Under the pieces are notes generated by a model. It made no database searches and was not told the origin of the DNA. It saw only the letters and a program-made list of their open reading frames with translations. A program made the translations under genes and the position numbers. From assembly GCA_012845835.1 (NCBI GenBank), contig JABAKD010000002.1:10266620-10330619 (forward strand): a stretch of 64,000 nucleotides of DNA, written 5' to 3'. Shown here one piece after another: positions 61,201-64,000 of this stretch. How positions within the stretch are numbered: the first letter of the stretch is position 1; each line of letters starts with the position of its first letter. The DNA is from Undaria pinnatifida. Its lineage: Eukaryota; Sar; Phaeophyceae; Laminariales; Alariaceae.

Positions 61201-63576
61201 CTCCAAAATATCTCACACATCTGACAGTCCAGGTCCTTATTCATGGTCAGCATGTCTTTGAGGGCAGGTATATCCCTGGCCCATACGATCTGCATGGCCT
61301 ACAAATCATGTTGCCGGGTGAGAGCCGGATTACGGATTACCTTAAATGATCTAGCAGATTCGATCCGTACTATCATAAGCACGTTCTGCACAGAATATCA
61401 TAACGACAGGTAAACGTCTGTGTGAAATACGCACTTATTTGATTTGGCATGATGTTCTCCGAAGGCCGAGCGTTTGTTTCGCATTTTCGGCTGCGGGGCA
61501 ACCAAGGGGGACTTCGGTACATTTCGACGCAAGTTGGGATCCCGGCCGAGTGGCGGCGCTCTGAGCATTCAACGTCGCTGACCTGCCTCCTTTGTTCAAG
61601 GGGTTGTGTTCCGCCTCGCTGAGCCCAATAGGCGTGAAATGGAAAACCCCACACTGTGTTATTTTCCAATAGCCCGCTGCGCTCTTTTTTTTTTTACCCG
61701 CTCCAATCTTTCGCCCGCCGTACAACATCAACCCAATCGTTTTTTGCCCCTTCTGCTGTCTGCTACGACGCAGTTATATACAGCCAGCAGCAGCAACAGC
61801 AGCAGCACATCTCTCGATCATCATACGTATATGTTGCACCTAGCCCTGTCACTTGTGTTGTGCACCTCGCACAGAACATGCAACACACCTCGCCTGTGCA
61901 AAAGTGCCTCCCTTCGCCCATCTACCTGGGAAACTGGGACCTAGCTACTATTTGTCGAGTTGTTGTGCTCTCCCCGCGCCGCATCTGGGAGGTAGTCGCA
62001 CCCAGCAAGACCCACAGAGGAAGGCCCATAGTGCCGCTTGCCTCGTTTCCCCGAGCCGCGCAGGGTCCATAGAAACCAATATGTTAATTGTGAGGAAAAC
62101 AAAATAAAATTGTTGACCGACAGAAGCTACCATGAGTAGGTCCTTCTATACTCGAGTTCCACCACATCCTCCCACACTAAACCTGGCACATATCTCGGAC
62201 TATGTCAGGAATCCCAATGATATTCTGCCAATTTTTCCTCTGACTCCATAATCGGGTATGGACACAGTAAGCAATGATCGCATTGCCTCATCGTTCCATC
62301 CGGGTGTTTTCTAAGCGTGTGAGTTTTGTACGTTCTTGACAAGTGAGATCATTTCCTGCTTTTTGTAGATTTTGGGATGAAGATGAGAATCGAACCCTCG
62401 ATCGACCCTACTCTTCAAAATCTCACGGCCTGCCTGCCACGCCATTGTGAGGAAAGTAGACAAAAAAATGTCGATAAACAAAAGCTAGAATCAATACGAG
62501 TAGTCACTTCAATACTCGAGTGCCATAACGTAGTGTTTTTCTCGCTATCATATGCTGCTGCTGCGCTGCTGCATCACACATGGCCCTCCAGGCTCAGTAC
62601 TTGTGGCAGTCACGGTTCAACAGCAGCCGCGGTGTGAGGTTTCGTCTCAGTGACAGCCACAAACGGTGCTTCTGTGTGTGTGCGCTTCTGATTGGTATAC
62701 AGGAGCAGCATCGCAGCAGCAGTACAACTGCAGGAGCCGTGTTTCAAGTTCTTGCCTTTGTGCCAGTAGTCACGGTGTATGTGTGTGATTGGTGCACAGC
62801 AGGATATCGAGCCACGACAACAACAGTTTCACGTCCAACGCAACAATCAAAAACACATGGTCGGACCTCATACCAGGTACACGAAGCATACACCAGCAGC
62901 AAAAAGAGTAGCTCATTTTTGGTCACGATTCCTGGCGTTTTGTGTGTGCGTTAGGAACAGCCCTCATACATATCATTGGCAAGGCTGTGTTCCCTCTTTT
63001 CGACTTGCGACGCCCGGGATATCAAGTTAACCCCATCCAGAAGGGGAACCTTGTAGGATCTATACAATAGATTATCTAGATCGTGATCTGTCTGATGTGT
63101 GAACTCTTTCCACCCACCTCTTCCAAAGCTTCCTTGGCGCGATGGCTGATCTGCCTAATTTCGTCGTGCACGATCTTCACGCGCTCCTCCGAGAGCGGCG
63201 TGAACGCGGGAAACTTGTAGGTGCCGCCACTATCTCCATCTCCACCGTCACCGCCGCCACCGTCACCACCACCACCACCACCATCGCCTTGACCATCATC
63301 ACCATCACCACCATCAGCATCGCCGCCACCACCACCACCACCACCACCATCACCATCCCCATCAACACCACCACCATCCCCAGCACCATTAGCATCACTA
63401 TCACCATTATCACCATCAGCGTCGCTGGCCCCATCCGAAGGCCCTCCACTAGCCGCCCCTTCGGACACAGCCCCATCCGACCAAACCGACCCCTCCGACT
63501 TGGCCGATGGAAACATAGTGCTCTTTGCACCTCTGCCCGGCCCCAGGATGGAAGAACAGGGGGGGGGGGCATGCAA
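50302..63576 (-). CDS. Protein kinase, tyrosine-kinase-like (TKL) type, 11 exons; 5' end uncertain
   Basis: Exons in transcript order: 63576-63118 (5' limit uncertain), 60693-60406, 59863-59795, 59167-59040, 58541-58391, 57276-57136, 56042-55926, 54420-54319, 54065-53880, 53367-53246, 52291-50302 (TAG/TGA-type stop at 50302). Every junction is GT-AG and phase-consistent (two phase-2 junctions). Counting from the first in-frame ATG at 63516 gives about 1,230 residues. All kinase landmarks are present: glycine loop GSGSFAEV, VAVK lysine, HRDLKPQN catalytic loop, DFG, APE, DVYSF, and CW/RPTF in subdomain XI. The CWEP..RPTF pattern suggests the TKL group; HRDLKPQN suggests Ser/Thr activity. No receptor or transmembrane part was seen. 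The role is inferred as intracellular signalling with unknown substrate. Flanks are low-complexity. Confidence 0.92.
52300..52650. repeat. TCGGTCGGT/GATCGGTCGG minisatellite in kinase intron 10
   Basis: Units of CAGTCGGTCGGTT with point changes run right up to the exon 11 acceptor on the gene's strand. Confidence 0.85.
53246..54065 (-). CDS. Kinase exons 9 and 10: acidic linker and basic segment
   Basis: Exon 9 (54065-53880, 62 codons) follows the kinase domain and is acidic (VVDDPDLDMEGIEYMDSED, then SSWDEEDLSAVGDQ), with the atypical donor GATCAG/GTCAGA. Exon 10 (53367-53246, 40 codons plus 2 bases) is small and turns basic (RGRKRGKNYRP), with donor AAGGG/GTGAGT. It was found because it joins phase 0 upstream to phase 2/1 downstream. 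It has no known domain. Confidence 0.7.
53385..53585. repeat. CACAAGAACAAGCA minisatellite in kinase intron 9
   Basis: Units of AAGCACAAGAACGAGCACAA. On the sense strand it is a TTGTGCTTGTTC tract just upstream of the exon 10 acceptor. Confidence 0.85.
54319..54420 (-). CDS. Kinase exon 8 (subdomain XI)
   Basis: 34 codons from CATTGATAG/ACGCTG to GACGAG/GTGAGA. LIEQCWEPVPALRPTFDEIL carries the conserved Arg of subdomain XI and the TKL-type CW motif. It closes the kinase domain. Confidence 0.93.
54985..55285. mobile_element. GATC-rich inverted-repeat element, diverged copy
   Basis: CAGATCATTATCTGTCTGAC at the left and ATTATCTGCCTGATCTGTAG ... CTGCCCGGCGTGTGAAAG at the right show the same end phrases as the 56.5-kb copy, in inverse orientation to each other. 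The interior is diverged. Confidence 0.45.
55457..55795. repeat. Foldback element, copy 2, flanked by a direct repeat
   Basis: The arms AGTAGTGTTGAAACCGTCAA (55,551) and TTCGTTGGCTTCAATACTAC (55,703) pair over about 40 bp. ATGTTCGTTGGCTTCAA matches the foldback at 10.8 kb. The phrase AGTACTGTGAAACAC occurs on both sides (55,459 and 55,779), a possible long target duplication or element end. Confidence 0.5.
55926..56042 (-). CDS. Kinase exon 7 (between subdomains IX and XI)
   Basis: 39 codons between TTAAATGAAG/GCGCTT and TTCCAG/GTGAGG, phase 0. RSVFTHMAITNSIVNDNLRP then LPVEVFQ carries the RP motif of subdomain X in TKL kinases and leads into TLKILIEQCW. Confidence 0.88.
56527..56772. mobile_element. 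GATC-rich inverted-repeat element, best copy (MITE-like)
   Basis: The left end CACACCTCGGACAGATGATC and the right end (reverse complement TACACCTCGGGCAGATAATA) form terminal inverted repeats of about 20 bp around 205 bp rich in GATCTATATGATCTA palindromes. Relatives are at 45,225, 54,985, 61,262 and 63,040. No coding. Confidence 0.7.
56813..57070 (-). pseudogene. Two decayed partial copies of kinase exon 6
   Basis: On the plus strand the live exon end reads TCCTACATACCTCC ... AGAGCGTGATGACATCC ... AAGCTCCAGCATGGC ... AGCACCACC (57,126-57,212). The same order recurs at 56,813-56,895 (GAGCCTAGATGACATTC, AAGCTCCAGCATGATC, AACACCACCTAACG) and 56,973-57,068 (GAGCCTGATGACATCC, AAGCTACAACATCGCG, AGCACCACCTAACG). 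On the gene's strand each is the 3' part of the exon plus the start of the following intron. They carry indels and lack the 5' half with the APE motif, so they cannot be used. Confidence 0.78.
57136..57276 (-). CDS. Kinase exon 6 (activation segment end, subdomains VIII-IX)
   Basis: 47 codons between ACCATCAG/GTGGGG and GAGGAG/GTATGT. VGTLLYIAPEIVRG carries APE, and YDERCDVYSFAVVLLAMLEL carries the invariant Asp of subdomain IX. Phase 0 at both ends. Confidence 0.95.
57285..57665. repeat. Duplicated block in kinase intron 5
   Basis: TTTCACCGCAAGCGTCAACAG ... GGGATTAAAGCTG at 57,285-57,372 recurs as TTTTACCGCAAGCGTCTAAAG ... GGGATTAAAGCTG at 57,598-57,655. The block adjoins the exon 6 acceptor. 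A weak SINE-body phrase (GATAAAAATGAAGGCGTGTACC) lies at 57,421. Confidence 0.6.
58262..58400. repeat. Dispersed repeat (shared with 38,465-38,585) and (GGGAC)n
   Basis: CATTCACCACGCACCCCATT ... CCCCTCCAAGTTTGGGCG is shared with COG3 intron 13. It is followed by four GGGAC units (58,363-58,386) touching the exon 5 donor. Confidence 0.55.
58391..58541 (-). CDS. Kinase exon 5 (catalytic loop and DFG)
   Basis: The acceptor TTTCTTCAG/GTACTTC completes the split Arg. The 50 codons hold CVIHRDLKPQNILVTHDFN and VKITDFGEATG. The catalytic Asp (about residue 332 counting from 63576), the Asn and the DFG Asp are all intact, so the kinase should be active. Confidence 0.96.
58650..59030. repeat. CAACAACACCACCA minisatellite in kinase intron 4
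   Basis: Degenerate AACACCACAACCACCAGC units. A longer internal repeat of about 125 bp (ACTAGCACCATCACCAACAG at 58,799 and 58,903) is also visible. Poly-Thr/Asn and poly-Val frames are artefacts. Confidence 0.88.
59040..59167 (-). CDS. Kinase exon 4 (hinge and alpha-E)
   Basis: 42 codons plus 2 bases between CTGGTAG/GTGGAG and GATTCAG/GTGCCG. VEYVPRGNLATVLEEG is the hinge and alpha-D; DMCVGIATGMAYLHRF is alpha-E, a typical TKL run (GMAYLH). Confidence 0.94.
59795..59863 (-). CDS. Kinase exon 3 (beta-4 region)
   Basis: 23 codons between CACCCAG/GATTTG and ATGATC/GTGAGT. DLDHPNIVHLLGATWRGRRL is the HPNIV motif between alpha-C and beta-4/5. Phase 0. Confidence 0.94.
59896..59930. repeat. (GGGTC)n in kinase intron 2
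   Basis: Five GGGTC units next to the exon 3 acceptor side. A fragment of the 13.3/35.2-kb repeat (CGTATGACCAT, GACCCTCGCATCCC) follows at 59,945-60,010. Confidence 0.7.
60406..60693 (-). CDS. Kinase exon 2 (N-lobe with a large insert)
   Basis: 96 codons between CTCTTCAG/GTTGAA and ATGAAG/GTGAGA. VEIDADDIALGEIIGSGSF and AEVRKG form the glycine loop; VAVKVL holds the ATP-binding Lys; FWFEVLIMK holds the alpha-C Glu. Between beta-2 and beta-3 sits an insert of about 42 residues (GVAERLGGV to VVEGGRG) that most TKL kinases lack. It is in frame and free of splice sites, so it is probably real. Confidence 0.93.
60720..60930. repeat. G-run-rich stretch in kinase intron 1
   Basis: GGGGGAGGACGGGG-type units with G-runs up to 14. 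On the gene's strand it is a long C-rich tract ending at the exon 2 acceptor. Confidence 0.75.
61262..61420. repeat. GATC-rich element, partial copy
   Basis: CCATACGATCTGCATGGCC, GGGTGAGAGCCGGATTACGG, AAATGATCTAGCAGATTCG and ATATCATAACGACAGG match the middle of the 56.5-kb element. The ends are not recognisable. Confidence 0.5.
62355..62450 (-). repeat. tRNA-like sequence (SINE head or pseudo-tRNA)
   Basis: On the minus strand ATGGCGTGGCAGGC (A-box-like) stands about 50 bp before GAGGGTTCGATTCTC (a near-perfect B box). No clean acceptor stem closes around it. Unlike the 39-kb SINE, the sequence following it has no recognised body. Between 61,430 and 62,350 I see no other feature. Confidence 0.45.
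63118..63576 (-). CDS. Kinase exon 1 in this window (Asp/Gly-rich N-terminal part)
   Basis: The donor GAAGAG/GTGGGT at 63118 is phase 0, matching exon 2. The frame runs from a Ser/Gly start (FPSAKSEGSVWSDGAVSEG) through long Asp-Gly tracts to a folded-looking end, YKFPAFTPLSEERVKIVHDE then IRQISHRAKEALEE, a helix leading into the kinase domain. The first ATG in frame is at 63516. An acceptor GGGGCAG at about 63,539 would instead make this an internal exon, and the duplicated fragment upstream retains that junction. The true N-terminus may therefore be beyond the window. Confidence 0.7.
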
Positions 63577-63689
63577 AAATTAGACCGTGCTTGTAAAATC
63601 ATTAAATTGAAACATGCGTGGAAATGTTGTGAGCGTAGCTTCGTTTTCACCTATCCACCTGTGGATCAAAAATCAAATTTGACAAAAAG

Positions 63690-63800
63690 TAAAATCGTCC
63701 AGCCCCATCCGACCAAACCGACCCCTCCGACTTGGCCCACGTGGACATCGTGCTCCTTGCACCCCTGCCCATCCACAGCAAGCAAGAGCGGAGCGGGGGT
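63690..63800 (-). pseudogene. Decayed partial copy of the kinase N-terminal exon start
   Basis: The phrase AAGTCGGAGGGGTCGGTTTG, GTCGGATGGGGCTG and the preceding GGGCAGGGGTGCAAGGAGCACGATG (minus strand) repeat the live exon's GGGGCAGAGGTGCAAAGAGC / AAGTCGGAGGGGTCGG with few changes. After the GATGGGGCTG phrase the match ends. No donor is present. Confidence 0.7.
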
Positions 63801-64000
63801 ACTGCAAAGGTTGACTTGTCTTTGCAAAATCTTCCCAACTATCGGAATTGCTCTTTGGGTTGCAACCTAATTTTCAATCAAAATCGGGTTTTGGGTGGGA
63901 TACATACAGGGGATACAGCGTTCCTCGTGTGAGGACTATGAGAGTATCATCATGCGATGAATGTGAGAGTTCTTCCTAAGAGGAATCTTTGAGCTGCTCA

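Overview
This is a window of nuclear DNA from a eukaryote with many introns. Spliceable exons with GT-AG junctions and matched reading phases carry eukaryote-only families: a Golgi tethering-complex subunit, a protein kinase, and an AT-hook/PWWP chromatin-type protein. GC-rich exons alternate with kilobase introns full of simple repeats, Gly/Ser- or Asp/Gly-rich low-complexity coding, tRNA-derived SINEs and LINE remnants. That style best fits a stramenopile, most likely a brown alga. The assignment is an inference from genome style; no marker gene here proves it.

Layout. (1) 1-3.4 kb: a direct repeat, a four-copy tandem array and a tandem duplication, with no gene I can defend. (2) About 3.4-10.2 kb, minus strand: gene B, a roughly 1,200-residue Gly-rich protein with an AT-hook and a PWWP-like domain split over two exons. 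(3) 10.2-18.3 kb: spacer between two divergent genes, holding microsatellites, dispersed repeats, a LINE reverse-transcriptase relic and a SINE-head fragment. (4) 18.3-43.2 kb, plus strand: a complete 16-exon COG3 gene encoding 916 residues. Its 6.6-kb first intron hosts two copies of a terminal-inverted-repeat element. (5) 43.2-50.3 kb: spacer between convergent genes with SINEs, a GATC-rich element and several tandem duplications. (6) 50.3-63.6 kb, minus strand: an 11-exon protein kinase gene of the tyrosine-kinase-like type, with a long acidic low-complexity C-terminal exon. Its 5' end is uncertain and may lie beyond the window.

The exon models of COG3 and the kinase were rebuilt junction by junction. 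Every junction keeps phase, and the lengths sum to an open frame. The three genes have no obvious joint pathway: Golgi trafficking, chromatin, signalling.

The most unusual signal is a set of decayed partial exon copies next to live exons (COG3 exons 3 and 12, kinase exons 1 and 6). Each copy carries one splice junction plus the adjoining piece of exon. A related 271-bp coding-like duplication lies just beyond the kinase stop codon. Other points of interest are a palindrome-rich CAGTCGAAAA element, SINE subfamilies with exchanged tRNA heads, a GATC-rich inverted-repeat element, and private minisatellites that abut COG3 splice sites.
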